Positions 45,275 through 53,896 of a stretch of 64,000 nucleotides of DNA are shown in pieces. Within the stretch, counting starts at the first letter, position 1, and every line of letters starts with the position of its first letter. The notes beneath the pieces were generated by a model. It saw nothing but the letters and a program-made list of their open reading frames with translations, searched no databases and was not told the origin of the DNA. The translations under genes and the position numbers were made by a program. Source of the DNA: Ruminiclostridium josui JCM 17888 (GTDB taxonomy: Bacteria > Bacillota > Clostridia > Acetivibrionales > DSM-1351); assembly GCF_000526495.1 (NCBI RefSeq), contig NZ_JAGE01000001.1, positions 2,786,001-2,850,000 on the forward strand. The letters are read 5' to 3'.

Positions 45275-45766
45275 TTGGGTAGATACGAAGAAGGATTAAA
45301 ATTAATTGAGGAAAGATGCGGCAACGGAAAAGATAATGTTATCTCTCTTTCAACAATTGCAATGAAGCCAAACAGTGACGGAAAACCCCGTCCATGTGTA
45401 CGCGATGTGGACGCATATTATGAAGATGGTGTGTTTTATATTACTACTTGGGGCGAATCAACGAAAATGCAGCAGATAGCTCAAAATAATGAGGTTGCAT
45501 TTTCAGTTTGCTCCCAATGGATATCCGGAAATGGAATTGGCGAAAACTTAGGTTGGGTTTTAGACCCCAAAAATGCGGAGCTAAGGGCTAAACTTCGTAA
45601 GACATTTGCAGAGTGGTACGACTACGCAAATAATGAACAGAATGAAAACTGCGTTATTTTGGCAATCCGTATTACAAGAGCTACGGTAATTAAAGACCAC
45701 GGTGCTGAGCGATATAATATGGACTTTGTTAATAAAGTAGAGACTGGAGAAGGAGAAATCAGGTAA
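45275..45766 (+). CDS. Pyridoxamine 5'-phosphate oxidase-like FMN protein
   Basis: The start is a TTG codon preceded by a very strong AGGAGGGG, so TTG initiation is well supported. The protein has 163 residues. Its pattern NVISLSTIAMKPNSDGKPRPCVRDVDAYYEDGVFYITTWGESTKMQQIAQNNEVAFSV is that of split-barrel FMN/F420 proteins: substrate loop, then a K-x-x-Q-x-x-x-N-x-x-V motif that holds the flavin phosphate. Clostridial relatives are annotated as pyridoxamine-phosphate-oxidase family proteins without a known substrate, and general nitro/quinone reduction or sensing is possible. It is transcribed alone. Confidence 0.85.
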   Translation: MGRYEEGLKLIEERCGNGKDNVISLSTIAMKPNSDGKPRPCVRDVDAYYEDGVFYITTWGESTKMQQIAQNNEVAFSVCSQWISGNGIGENLGWVLDPKNAELRAKLRKTFAEWYDYANNEQNENCVILAIRITRATVIKDHGAERYNMDFVNKVETGEGEIR

Positions 45767-45813
45767 ACAGGCATTCGGAAGGGGTTGCTGTGGAAATCTT
45801 AACCAGTACGCTA

Positions 45814-46024
45814 GTATAAATTGCATCAATGGAAGCTTGGTTAAAGACCTTTGCAGATGTTTCTCGGCGAAGACGGATATTTTACCCGAACACCTACACG
45901 ATGTAGGTGTTAGCGACACTATGAATCATGGACGATGAATGTGAGCGACGGTAAAATATCCTAAGATGAGCGGATAGAAACACTTGCAAATATCTTGGAA
46001 GCAATCATTGATGCAATTTTATAC
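45814..46024. repeat. 211-bp imperfect inverted repeat (MITE-like or giant hairpin)
   Basis: The left arm 45814-45886 and the right arm 45950-46024 are inverted copies: ATTGCATCAATG at the outer end and GGATATTTTACC at the inner end match exactly, with several mismatches between. The central 63 bases hold a second small perfect hairpin, AACACCTACA-CGA-TGTAGGTGTT (45889-45911). No coding frame crosses it. It fills the whole gap between two convergent genes. A non-autonomous mobile element remnant or a structured RNA/terminator are both possible. Confidence 0.75.
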
Positions 46025-46034
46025 GGAGTATTTT

Positions 46035-46937
46035 TTATCTATACCAAATTACAGAAGCATCAATGGAGGCAATGTCCTTTGAACAAGTCCTTGCCATTAC
46101 GCCTGCCAGTTCTTTAGTCATTTCTTCAATTGCTTTTTGCACTCCGTCAGCTCCGTCCTTATTCAGGTGAGGAATTAGCGGACGACCAACAGAAACTGCG
46201 TTAGCACCCAGGGCCAATGCCTTAAATACGTCTATACCGCTGACGATACCACAATCTACAAATATTGGGATACTATGGTTTACGATTTTTGCAATCTTGG
46301 GCAACACCATAAGAGGGGGAACTGCATAATCCATAATTCCGTGGTGGTGAGAGATAACTATTCCCTTGACTCCGGCCTCAAGGCATTTGTAAGTATCCTT
46401 TTCGCTTAGAACACCTTTGATTATAAAAGGCAATTTTGTAGCCTTAACAAATTCTTTGATTTCATCCAGTGATTTTCCTGACATTGGAAGCCCCATAACA
46501 TTGTCAAATTCCCCTTTGCTGTTAAAGGAATGGTCAATATCCATGCCAAGGGCAAGTACACCAGATTTCTCTGCGTGCTCAATTCTTTTAAAAATGGTAT
46601 TATTATCATAATGAGGTTTAATAATTTTTATTGTTTGGGCACCAGTGGCTGTTATTGCTTCCAACTCAGCTTCATCCCCCATACCTGTCCACATAACTGC
46701 GTTAGAAGCCTTGGCTCCCATTGCCATTTCTACCATTCCATTGTTACGGCCGTTATTGAGATGGGACAATGCAGCTGTCATAATAGGTGTAGAAAATTTT
46801 TTGCCATAAAGCTCAAGTTCAGTAGATGGTATTACCGAATCAATGTGACGCATTTCAATTAAAAGTGAATCAAAGTACTGGCGAGTGATTTCATCTGAAT
46901 CTCCTGCTCTGTAGTTTTGCGATATATTTTGTTTCAT
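46035..46937 (-). CDS. FMN-dependent alpha-hydroxyacid dehydrogenase-like protein
   Basis: A 300-residue TIM-barrel flavoprotein behind an AGGTGGAGG-type ribosome site. Family features are FSTPIMTAALSHLNN near residue 48, LPFIIKGVLSEKDTYKCLEAGVKGIVISHHHGIMDYAVPPLMVLPKI near 168-215 (the Lys and His-containing active-site strands), IPIFVDCGIVSGIDVFKALALGANAVSVGRPLIP near 225-258 (FMN phosphate site). This is the short bacterial branch of the lactate oxidase/glycolate oxidase/IDI-2 superfamily. The canonical SxHGGRQ stretch is changed to SHHHG, so the substrate may differ from lactate. It is convergent with the flavoprotein gene at 45275. Confidence 0.85.
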   Translation of the reverse strand: MKQNISQNYRAGDSDEITRQYFDSLLIEMRHIDSVIPSTELELYGKKFSTPIMTAALSHLNNGRNNGMVEMAMGAKASNAVMWTGMGDEAELEAITATGAQTIKIIKPHYDNNTIFKRIEHAEKSGVLALGMDIDHSFNSKGEFDNVMGLPMSGKSLDEIKEFVKATKLPFIIKGVLSEKDTYKCLEAGVKGIVISHHHGIMDYAVPPLMVLPKIAKIVNHSIPIFVDCGIVSGIDVFKALALGANAVSVGRPLIPHLNKDGADGVQKAIEEMTKELAGVMARTCSKDIASIDASVIWYR

Positions 46938-47009
46938 CCTAAACCTCCACCTGTAATTATTTTTATTTGAAGTTTACTACATAATACTTCCCTTGTCCAT
47001 GAAATCCAT

Positions 47010-47510
47010 TCATACTTTAAATATATCCCCGTAGCTTTTGCTATGGCTTGTAGGAGTTGCCTGAATAACATATACAATGTTTTGTCCCAGTGTTATATAG
47101 CCCATACCTACCATTTGGAGAGCAGCAGGTATTTTATCTATTTGCTTGTCTCTGCCTTTAAAAAATACTACCGCTTCATCTACAGTAAGGGACAGGATAT
47201 CTCTGATATTTTTGCCATCTTTAGTAACTTCAAGTGCCCCTTATCACAAAATTATCCTCTGAAAATCCTTCATTGTCATCGCCTTCATCCCCAACAAATT
47301 TGCCCTTTAGCAAAATCTTTAATTTGGGAACCAAGGTATCTGAATAAGACTTGATTTTCCGCTGCCGGATACTCCTGTTATAACAGTCAGTTTGATTTTG
47401 GGAATTCTTACATCAATGCTTTTAAGATTATGTATTCTTGCATTTTTGATTTCAATAAAATTGCTAATTTTATTCACCCCAGCAATAAAAATATATGATA
47501 ATTTTACCAC
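47010..47510 (-). pseudogene. Broken UvrA-like ATPase gene
   Basis: The first frame (47510 to 47319) gives [38 protein letters not shown], the N-terminal UvrA strand and Walker A, then goes out of frame. About 80 bases later, in another frame (47245 down to 47010), the reading [24 protein letters not shown] and [14 protein letters not shown] matches the region just before the UvrA second signature, but the LSGGEAQR motif itself is replaced by unrelated sequence and a stop. Roughly 500 bases remain of a gene that is normally 2.2-2.9 kb, so it is an internally deleted, frameshifted relic, perhaps of a UvrA-like drug-resistance ATPase. From 47511 to 47640 I see only AT-rich DNA. Confidence 0.75.
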
Positions 47511-47649
47511 AAATATAAATCAAATAATATTTTGTAATATTAATCAAGTATAGCATTTTATAATTTTTTACATATTATGTATTGAGGAATGTGGTGAATT
47601 GAATAAAAAATACCGTAATGAGCGATAATATGCATGAGGTGAATCTATT

Positions 47650-47928
47650 TTGGCAAAATATATTAAAAACCCAATACCAATTGAAGCAATTGAATACAGA
47701 TTAGGGCTGGAAGACGGTTTTGACGATATTCAAACAGCTATTAATGCAGGATTGGATACAGAAAATTATGTAAATCCTAATGAGCGTAACGAAATTCCGT
47801 TTATAATTACTTTGGAAGGTAAGCATTACATCAGCAAAGGAGACTATATTATAACAGGAGTAGACGGAGAGAGATATCCATGTAAAAGGGAAATCTTTTT
47901 AAAAACCTATACAATATTAAATGTTTGA
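47650..47928 (+). CDS. Small phage-like conserved protein
   Basis: A 92-residue protein starting at TTG 47650 behind GAGGTGA. The C-terminal part, ISKGDYIITGVDGERYPCKREIFLKTYTIL, follows the pattern PGDYIIxGVxGExYPCKxxIFxxTYE seen in small proteins of many Firmicutes prophages. The N-terminus begins MAKYIKNPIPIEAIEY, again typical of that group. Its function is unknown. No other phage gene is next to it, so it may be a remnant or a domesticated gene. Confidence 0.7.
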   Translation: MAKYIKNPIPIEAIEYRLGLEDGFDDIQTAINAGLDTENYVNPNERNEIPFIITLEGKHYISKGDYIITGVDGERYPCKREIFLKTYTILNV

Positions 47929-47932
47929 TACA

Positions 47933-48373
47933 TCAGTTTCTAGAGGGCTTTTTTATGCTAAGTTCAGCTGACCTCCACGTACGATTTTCCTTTTCAACGA
48001 TAGAGTTGACATTTGAAATTAGTAATTCATGTTTGTTTGACTTGTTATAAGGAGCTGATTCAGTTAAATAGAGGCGCTTGTGATATTCTAAAATTTCAGC
48101 TGTTGTCCGGTATTCAACCCACTTTTTATGGAAACTGAAACTTGTCTTACAAGCAGACAAAATAGTAATAAATGACCCCATAAGGGCAACTATATATTTA
48201 GTTTGGAAAAATACGTCATTAAATAAAGCGGTAAAAGGGATAAAAGCTGAAATAACTATGTCCAGTATGACAAAAAGGTTGTACAGCTTTTTGTTGGAGG
48301 CTGCCTTTTTATCGTAATAATTAAGGTTTCTGTATAGATAATTTTTAGCGTAAAATCTATTTTTTGCATTCAT
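47933..48373 (-). CDS. SLATT-domain two-helix membrane protein
   Basis: A 146-residue protein with two adjacent membrane helices (about 32-52, LFVILDIVISAFIPFTALF, and about 60-80, YIVALMGSFITILSACKTSF) followed by a cytoplasmic helical tail with WVEYRTTAEILEYHKRLYLTESAPY. This build, two helices followed by a W-x-x-x-R-x-x-x-E-x-L-x-x-x-x-x-x-Y motif, fits the SLATT/DUF4231 families, predicted pore-forming effectors in nucleotide-signalled defence. It is 9 bases downstream of a TIR-domain gene in the same direction, so the two form an operon. Assignment is from pattern, not search. Confidence 0.7.
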   Translation of the reverse strand: MNAKNRFYAKNYLYRNLNYYDKKAASNKKLYNLFVILDIVISAFIPFTALFNDVFFQTKYIVALMGSFITILSACKTSFSFHKKWVEYRTTAEILEYHKRLYLTESAPYNKSNKHELLISNVNSIVEKENRTWRSAELSIKKPSRN

Positions 48374-48382
48374 ATTGGTTAC

Positions 48383-48799
48383 CTAATAATTCATAATAAA
48401 ATTTCTTACTATTTGCACTGTTTTTGAAGGTGATTCTGATAAATGAATACGGTTTCTAATATATTCAGGTATTCGGCTATCCTGATTTACATTAATGCTT
48501 TCATCCAATGAAACCGGGCATATCTCTTTTATTCTTTTTAAATTATTTAAATAAATTGCCTGTCTCAGTTCACGCTGTACAAATTGACTATTAAGTGAAT
48601 TGTTGGTTATAAATAAAATAAACAAGTCAATTTCATATAGTCTTTCTATAATATCATCAATAGGGATGTCCTTTTTGTAAGGAGGTAAAAAATAAAACAG
48701 CTTATATTTCTCAGGCAGTGTTCGCAAGGCATTTATTATATACCGTATATATGTTTGGTCGTGACTGCTGCATGATAAAAATACCTTTACCATTTTCAT
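48383..48799 (-). CDS. TIR-domain protein
   Basis: A 138-residue single-domain protein. It starts with KVFLSCSSHDQTYIRYIINALRTLP, the TIR box-1 strand and helix, and continues with DDIIERLYEIDLFILFITNNSLNSQFVQRELRQAIYLN, where the Glu of QRELRQA sits at the catalytic position of NADase TIR domains. The rest (ICPVSLDES, then helices) completes the flavodoxin-like fold. A stand-alone bacterial TIR protein next to a membrane SLATT protein suggests that TIR makes or senses a nucleotide signal and SLATT is the membrane effector. The gene starts behind GAGGGGATG-type sequence and is divergent from the GLUG-repeat gene. Confidence 0.8.
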   Translation of the reverse strand: MKMVKVFLSCSSHDQTYIRYIINALRTLPEKYKLFYFLPPYKKDIPIDDIIERLYEIDLFILFITNNSLNSQFVQRELRQAIYLNNLKRIKEICPVSLDESINVNQDSRIPEYIRNRIHLSESPSKTVQIVRNFIMNY

Positions 48800-48914
48800 C
48801 CCCTCAAATATTGCTTGGTATTAGTACATTGTATGCCTGTACTATTGAAAACATGCTTTCAGCTTTAAATACAGTTTTATACTTCGTTTGAATATAATAT
48901 CCCAAGGCACCTGA

Positions 48915-48943
48915 TTGACAAATTATATAATCACTGGTAGGAT
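48915..48943 (+). promoter_or_regulatory. Promoter of the GLUG-repeat gene
   Basis: TTGACA (48915-48920), a 17-base spacer and TAGGAT (48938-48943) make a good vegetative promoter. The AGGAGGTG ribosome site follows within 10 bases, so the leader would be very short. Confidence 0.5.
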
Positions 48944-48972
48944 TTTGCTCAGGAGGTGCATTATGAAAAAAA

Positions 48973-51669
48973 ATGAGAATATCTTTAAGCATTATTATTG
49001 TTTTTTCAATGTTATTTATGAGCTTCGGAACAGCCATGTGCGAAACAGACAATAGTATTTATAATGTAAATACTATTAGTAGTACAACTGTTCCGAGTGA
49101 ACAAACACCAGTGGATGAACAAACACCATCGGATGGACAAACACCTGTGGATGAACAAACACCATCGGATGGACAAACACCAGTGGATGAACAAACACCA
49201 GTGGATGAACAAACACCATCGGATGGACAAACTCCGGCGGACGAACAAGTTCCCGCAGACAAGTTAAATCTTGATAATCAAATTGAGACTGACCAATCAT
49301 TATATGACGCTTGGAAAAAGGGATTGTTCATTAAGGAAAATAAAAAAAGTACTAACTTACTTAATCTAATGGGATACAGTAACGGTAAAGTTTATAACGA
49401 CTATTTAGAATATGCCGTTGCCAATGGAGGAAGTTATAATGGAAGATTTACAATAGGTACAACAGGGGGAGATCCATCAATTTCAACTGATGATAATCAA
49501 ATGCTCCTATACAATCACCCAGAACCTCAAACATCATTTTCTACGATAAGAGTTGATGGGAATGATTATGTATATAATCCCGATATACAAAGTCCTACTG
49601 TAGATGCATCACAGCTTAGTAATACATCAGAAGGTAGTTTTAGTAATGTAAGTGTAAAACAGGTTCTTAGGATCGTTAAAAATTCAAGTACAAATCGTGA
49701 AGATATTGTTGAGGTTAAGTATATTGTAAAAAATAACGACAGTAATCAGCATGATGTTGGTTTAAGAATTATGATGGATACGAAACTTGGAAGTAATGAT
49801 AGTGCACCATTCAGAGTACCTGGCATTGGTGCGGTTACAAAAGAACTTGAGCTTACAGGAAATAGTATTCCGCAATACTGGCAGGCTTTTGATGATTTAA
49901 ACTCTCCTTCAGTAGTAGCACACGGTACTTTGTTAAAATCACAATATTTGAGGCCTGATAAAGTTCAATTTGTTAAATGGAGTGGAATATACAATACACT
50001 CTGGGATTACATTCCCAATACCAGTCAAGATATAGGTGATAGTGCTGTAGGTATTTACTGGAATCCAAGAACTTTGGCTCCAAATGGAAGTGCAGAATTT
50101 GTTACATATTATGGGTTAAGTGATTTGACACAAGTATCAAATGGTACTTTTGGATTAAATCTAACAGGCGACAGCAATATTGATTTAACAGCAGACGGAT
50201 ATAATCCGAATCCATTCACGGTTACAGCATATGTTCGAAACAACGGCGCTACAAGTATTTCAAATACTAAAGTTAAAATTACATTACCAGCTGGTCTAGT
50301 ATTATCTAGTGGTCAGCAACAGGAAATAAGTTTAGGTACTTTAACAGCAGGCTTGGAGAAGCAAATATCATGGAAAGTTGAAGTTGTACTTGGCGTTGCT
50401 TCAGGAACACTTAATTATAGTGTAACAGTTACTGGAACTAATACAGCATCTGTGACTGCTAGCAGAGCTGTAAATATCGCTTCCTTGCCAAGTATGCAGG
50501 GGTCTGGAACAGTAGCTGACCCGTATATAATTTCAACCAGCAATCAACTCGGTGCAATCAGGTATAATTTGTCTGCCCACTACAAACTTGCAAACAATAT
50601 TAATTTTGCAGGGGAAGAGTGGACACCTATTGGTAGCAATTCAAACCCTTTTACAGGTAGTTTTGACGGGAACGGATATACCATAAGCAATTTGGTTATT
50701 AACCAACCAAACTCCGATTACATTGGTTTTTTTGGATATACCAGCAATGCTACTGTTAGGAATGTCAATATCAGTAATGTAAGTATATCAGGAAGAAATT
50801 ACGTAGGAACAATAATAGGGTATGCGACCGGCGGAACTGGCAGTATTAAGGGATGTAGCGTCACTGGAACAGGTACTGTTACCGGTACAGCCTATATTGG
50901 AGGACTTGTGGGAAGTTTCTATGGAAGCATTAGCAATTCCCATTCAACAATTAATGTAAGTAGTACTGGGAGTTTTGCAGGTGGCCTTGTGGGGTACTTA
51001 TCTTATAATGATTCCATTTTACCTGGAATAACTAGATCTTATTCCACAGGTAACGTCACAAGTACTAGTTCTATTGTTGGAGGAATTGCAGGCTATTGTT
51101 CAGGAAATATAACAGAAAGTTATGCTGCGGGAAATGTAAAGGGGACAAGTTATATAGGTGGATTGGTAGGACAAGCTAATCTAACATTTTCATATAGCTC
51201 AATAACATATACATGTATTATAAGTAATTCATTCTCACTTGGAAGTGTTACTGGGACCGATGTCAATGCGTATGTAGGAGGCTTACTTGGATATGTATCA
51301 GGTGGTACATTAAAGAACTGTTATTGTACAGGAAGAATAATAGCAAATTCAAAAGGAGTATATACCGGAGGAATAATAGGATATATATCATCGGTTACAA
51401 TGACAGGGTGTTATTATGATGGCGTTGCGTCAGGATACATACCGCAGGATTCATACGATGTGGGAAGACTGACAAGTGCTATGATAAAACAATCAACATA
51501 TGCAGGATGGGATTTTTCATCTGTATGGGCAATTACATCCGGTGTTTCATATCCGTATTTAAAAGGATTACCAAAACCAGCAGGGGTAAGTACAAACTTA
51601 CCTTTAGGTGATATGGCAGGAGGAGATGGTACTCCGGAAAATCCATATATTATAGAGAATGCAGCATAG
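48973..51669 (+). CDS. Secreted GLUG-repeat surface protein, 5' part before an amber codon
   Basis: An 898-codon frame ending at TAG 51667. It has a signal peptide (MRISLSIIIVFSMLFMSFGTA), a Pro-rich tandem-repeat linker (about 43-97), a galactose-binding-like/jelly-roll region (about 110-390), a CARDB-like beta domain (about 395-505) and then GLUG repeats (GxIGGLVG, GGIIGY) from about 510. Surface adhesion or cell-envelope association is likely. Odd points: the best-placed start for AGGAGGTG (48951) is ATG 48963, which reads 30 codons in another frame because of an eight-A run. ATG 48973 is 16 bases from AGGAGG. The stop codon replaces a Gln that the other repeats keep. The frame continues to 53808 without another stop. 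Confidence 0.8.
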   Translation: MRISLSIIIVFSMLFMSFGTAMCETDNSIYNVNTISSTTVPSEQTPVDEQTPSDGQTPVDEQTPSDGQTPVDEQTPVDEQTPSDGQTPADEQVPADKLNLDNQIETDQSLYDAWKKGLFIKENKKSTNLLNLMGYSNGKVYNDYLEYAVANGGSYNGRFTIGTTGGDPSISTDDNQMLLYNHPEPQTSFSTIRVDGNDYVYNPDIQSPTVDASQLSNTSEGSFSNVSVKQVLRIVKNSSTNREDIVEVKYIVKNNDSNQHDVGLRIMMDTKLGSNDSAPFRVPGIGAVTKELELTGNSIPQYWQAFDDLNSPSVVAHGTLLKSQYLRPDKVQFVKWSGIYNTLWDYIPNTSQDIGDSAVGIYWNPRTLAPNGSAEFVTYYGLSDLTQVSNGTFGLNLTGDSNIDLTADGYNPNPFTVTAYVRNNGATSISNTKVKITLPAGLVLSSGQQQEISLGTLTAGLEKQISWKVEVVLGVASGTLNYSVTVTGTNTASVTASRAVNIASLPSMQGSGTVADPYIISTSNQLGAIRYNLSAHYKLANNINFAGEEWTPIGSNSNPFTGSFDGNGYTISNLVINQPNSDYIGFFGYTSNATVRNVNISNVSISGRNYVGTIIGYATGGTGSIKGCSVTGTGTVTGTAYIGGLVGSFYGSISNSHSTINVSSTGSFAGGLVGYLSYNDSILPGITRSYSTGNVTSTSSIVGGIAGYCSGNITESYAAGNVKGTSYIGGLVGQANLTFSYSSITYTCIISNSFSLGSVTGTDVNAYVGGLLGYVSGGTLKNCYCTGRIIANSKGVYTGGIIGYISSVTMTGCYYDGVASGYIPQDSYDVGRLTSAMIKQSTYAGWDFSSVWAITSGVSYPYLKGLPKPAGVSTNLPLGDMAGGDGTPENPYIIENAA
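49098..49262 (+). repeat. 18-bp tandem repeats coding EQTPVD/GQTPSD linker
   Basis: About nine copies of an 18-base unit, each coding six residues (EQTPVD, EQTPSD, GQTPVD and variants), form the Pro-rich linker after the signal peptide. Copies are nearly identical at DNA level, so copy number may vary between strains by slippage. Confidence 0.9.
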
Positions 51670-53808
51670 CTTAACAATATGAAGTTTGACATTCAGTCAT
51701 GCTATGTATTATCTAACGATATAGACCTTAAAAATATAGAATGGACGCCGATTGGTACAAATGGAATACCCTTTACCGGAATTTTTGACGGAAACGGATA
51801 CACTATAAGTAATTTATATATAAATCAGTCCACGTTAGATTATGTTGGCTTTTTCGGTTATACAAACAATGCTACTATAAAAAATTTACAAATTAAAAAT
51901 GTCAGTATATCCGGAAGAAATTATGTAGGAGCATTAGCTGGATATGCGGTAGGGACTTCCGGCAGCATAGACGATTGTAGCGTTGGTGGAACAGGTACTG
52001 TTAGTGGTACAGGATATATAGGAGGACTTGTAGGAGGCTTCTATGGTAACATCAACGGATGCTGCTCTATGGTAAATGTCGTAAGCACAGGAAACTACTC
52101 AGGAGGACTTGTAGGTTACTATACATATAGCACAAACTTTGAATCAAACATTACAAGATCGTATGCTACAGGAGATGTTACAAGTACAGGTTCGGTTGTT
52201 GGAGGACTTGTAGGTTACTGCGTTGGAAATATAACAGAAAGTTATGCTACGGGAAATGTAAAGGGGACAAATTATATAGGTGGATTGGTAGGACAAGCCA
52301 ATCTGAACTTTACATACAACTCAGCAATATATATATGTACTATAAGTAATTCATTTTCACTTGGAAGTGTTACTGGAACCAATACCAATGCGTATGTAGG
52401 AGGCTTACTTGGATATGTATCAGGTGGTATATTAAAGAACTGTTATTGTACAGGAAGTATAATAGCAAATTCACAAGGAGTATACACCGGAGGAATAATA
52501 GGATATATATCATCGGTGACAATGACAGGGTGCTATTATGATGGCGTTGCGTCAGGATACATACCGCAGGATTCATACGATGTGGGAAAACTGACAAGTG
52601 CTATGACAAAACAATCAACATTTACAGGATGGAATTTCTCAGCTATATGGGCAATTACTCCCGGTGTTTCATATCCTTATTTAAAAAACGTAACAAAACC
52701 GGCAGAGGTAATTACAAATTTACCTACGGGTGACGTAGCGGGAGGAAATGGAACTCCGTCAAATCCATACATTATAAAGACGGCTGAACAGCTTATCAAT
52801 ATTAAGTATGATTTGCAGTCATCCTATAAGCTAGATAGTAACATAGACCTCACAAATACTGAATGGACAATAGTTGGTAAAAATGGTGCTCCATTCACTG
52901 GAAGCTTTGATGGAAACGGATACACTATAAGCAATTTATATATAAATCAGCCTACGTTAGATTATGTTGGCTTTTTCGGTTATACAAACAATGCTAATAT
53001 AAAAAATTTACAAATTAAAAATGTCAGTATATCCGGAAGAAATTATGTAGGAACATTAGCCGGATATGCAGCAGGGACTTCCGGCAGTATAGACGATTGT
53101 AGCGTTGATGGAATAGGTACTGTTAGTGGTACAGGATATATAGGAGGACTTGTAGGAGGCTTCTATGGTAATATCAGCGGATGCAGTTCTATGGTAAATG
53201 TCGTAAGCACAGGAAACTATTCAGGAGGACTTGTAGGTCACTGTACATATAGCACAAACTTTGCATCAAACATTACAAGATCGTATGCTACAGGAGATGT
53301 TACAAGTACAGGTTCGACAGTTGGAGGACTTGTAGGTTACTGTGTTGGAAATATAACAGAAAGTTATGCTACGGGAAATGTAAAGGGGACAAATTATATA
53401 GGTGGATTGGTAGGACAAGCCAATCTGAACTTTACATATAGTTCTAAAAACTATACATGTCAGATTAATGATTGCTACGCTAATGGAAATGTTACGGCAA
53501 CTAATTCTTCAAACGGATATGCAGGAGGATTAATAGGATATTTGTACTCAGGAATTCTCAAAAATAGTTATTCTGTTGGAAAGGTCACAGGAGTAGGCTC
53601 AACAGTGGGTGGTCTACACGGATACGTTAGTTCTACAACAGTTACTAATTGTTATTTTGACAGTAATACTACTGGTTTTACAAGTCCGGCCGCACAGGCA
53701 AGGTCAACGACTCAAATGATGCAACAAAGCAATTATTTAAACTGGGATTTCCTGAATATTTGGAGTATAAATGAAGGAAGTTCTTATCCTTCTTTAAGAA
53801 ATATTTAG
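50500..53808 (+). repeat. Three long tandem repeats with exact 1,122-bp period
   Basis: Matching GGAAATATAACAGAAAGT sequence occurs at 51103, 52225 and 53347, exactly 1,122 bases (374 codons) apart. Boundaries lie near 51624 and 52746; the third copy diverges after about 53445. Copies 2 and 3 are nearly identical over long stretches (for example 52225-52318 with 53347-53440), which points to recent duplication or gene conversion. Confidence 0.9.
51679..53808 (+). pseudogene. 3' part of the GLUG-repeat gene, after the amber codon
   Basis: A 709-codon stretch in the same frame as the gene at 48973 and separated from it only by TAG (51667-51669) and three sense codons. The first ATG (51679) has no ribosome site, and there is no signal peptide, so it is not an independent gene. 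It carries repeats 2 and 3 of GLUG motifs (YIGGLVG, SGGLVGY, VGGLIGY). The amber lines up exactly with CAG at 52789 and CAA at 50545 in the other two repeats, which shows a C-to-T change at a conserved Gln. It is expressed only if the TAG is read through or reverted. Confidence 0.8.
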
Positions 53809-53845
53809 TAAAAAGTTATTAGTTTTGTAATTAATTAAAATAAAT

Positions 53846-53887
53846 AAAAAACCAAGTTTGCATAGAAAAATGCAAACTTGGTTTTTT
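53846..53887. terminator. Bidirectional terminator between convergent genes
   Basis: AAAAAACCAAGTTTGCA and its complement form a 17-bp perfect stem with an 8-base loop, A run on one side and T run on the other. It ends both the GLUG gene (+) and the GH5 gene (-). Confidence 0.9.
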
Positions 53888-53896
53888 ATTCTTATA

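Noticed and set aside
47043-47354. 103-codon plus-strand frame
   Set aside because: It is the reverse of the UvrA-like relic, and the minus-strand reading shows the recognisable UvrA pattern.
48804-49052. 82-codon minus-strand frame between the TIR and GLUG genes
   Set aside because: It covers the promoter and ribosome site of the GLUG gene, has no ribosome site of its own and no recognisable domain.
49012-49300. Three minus-strand frames rich in repeated residues
   Set aside because: They are reverse readings of the 18-bp tandem repeats of the surface-protein gene.
49098-53808. CRISPR array or phage repeat
   Set aside because: The repeats are coding and in frame, either 18 bp or 1,122 bp, with no repeat-spacer pattern.
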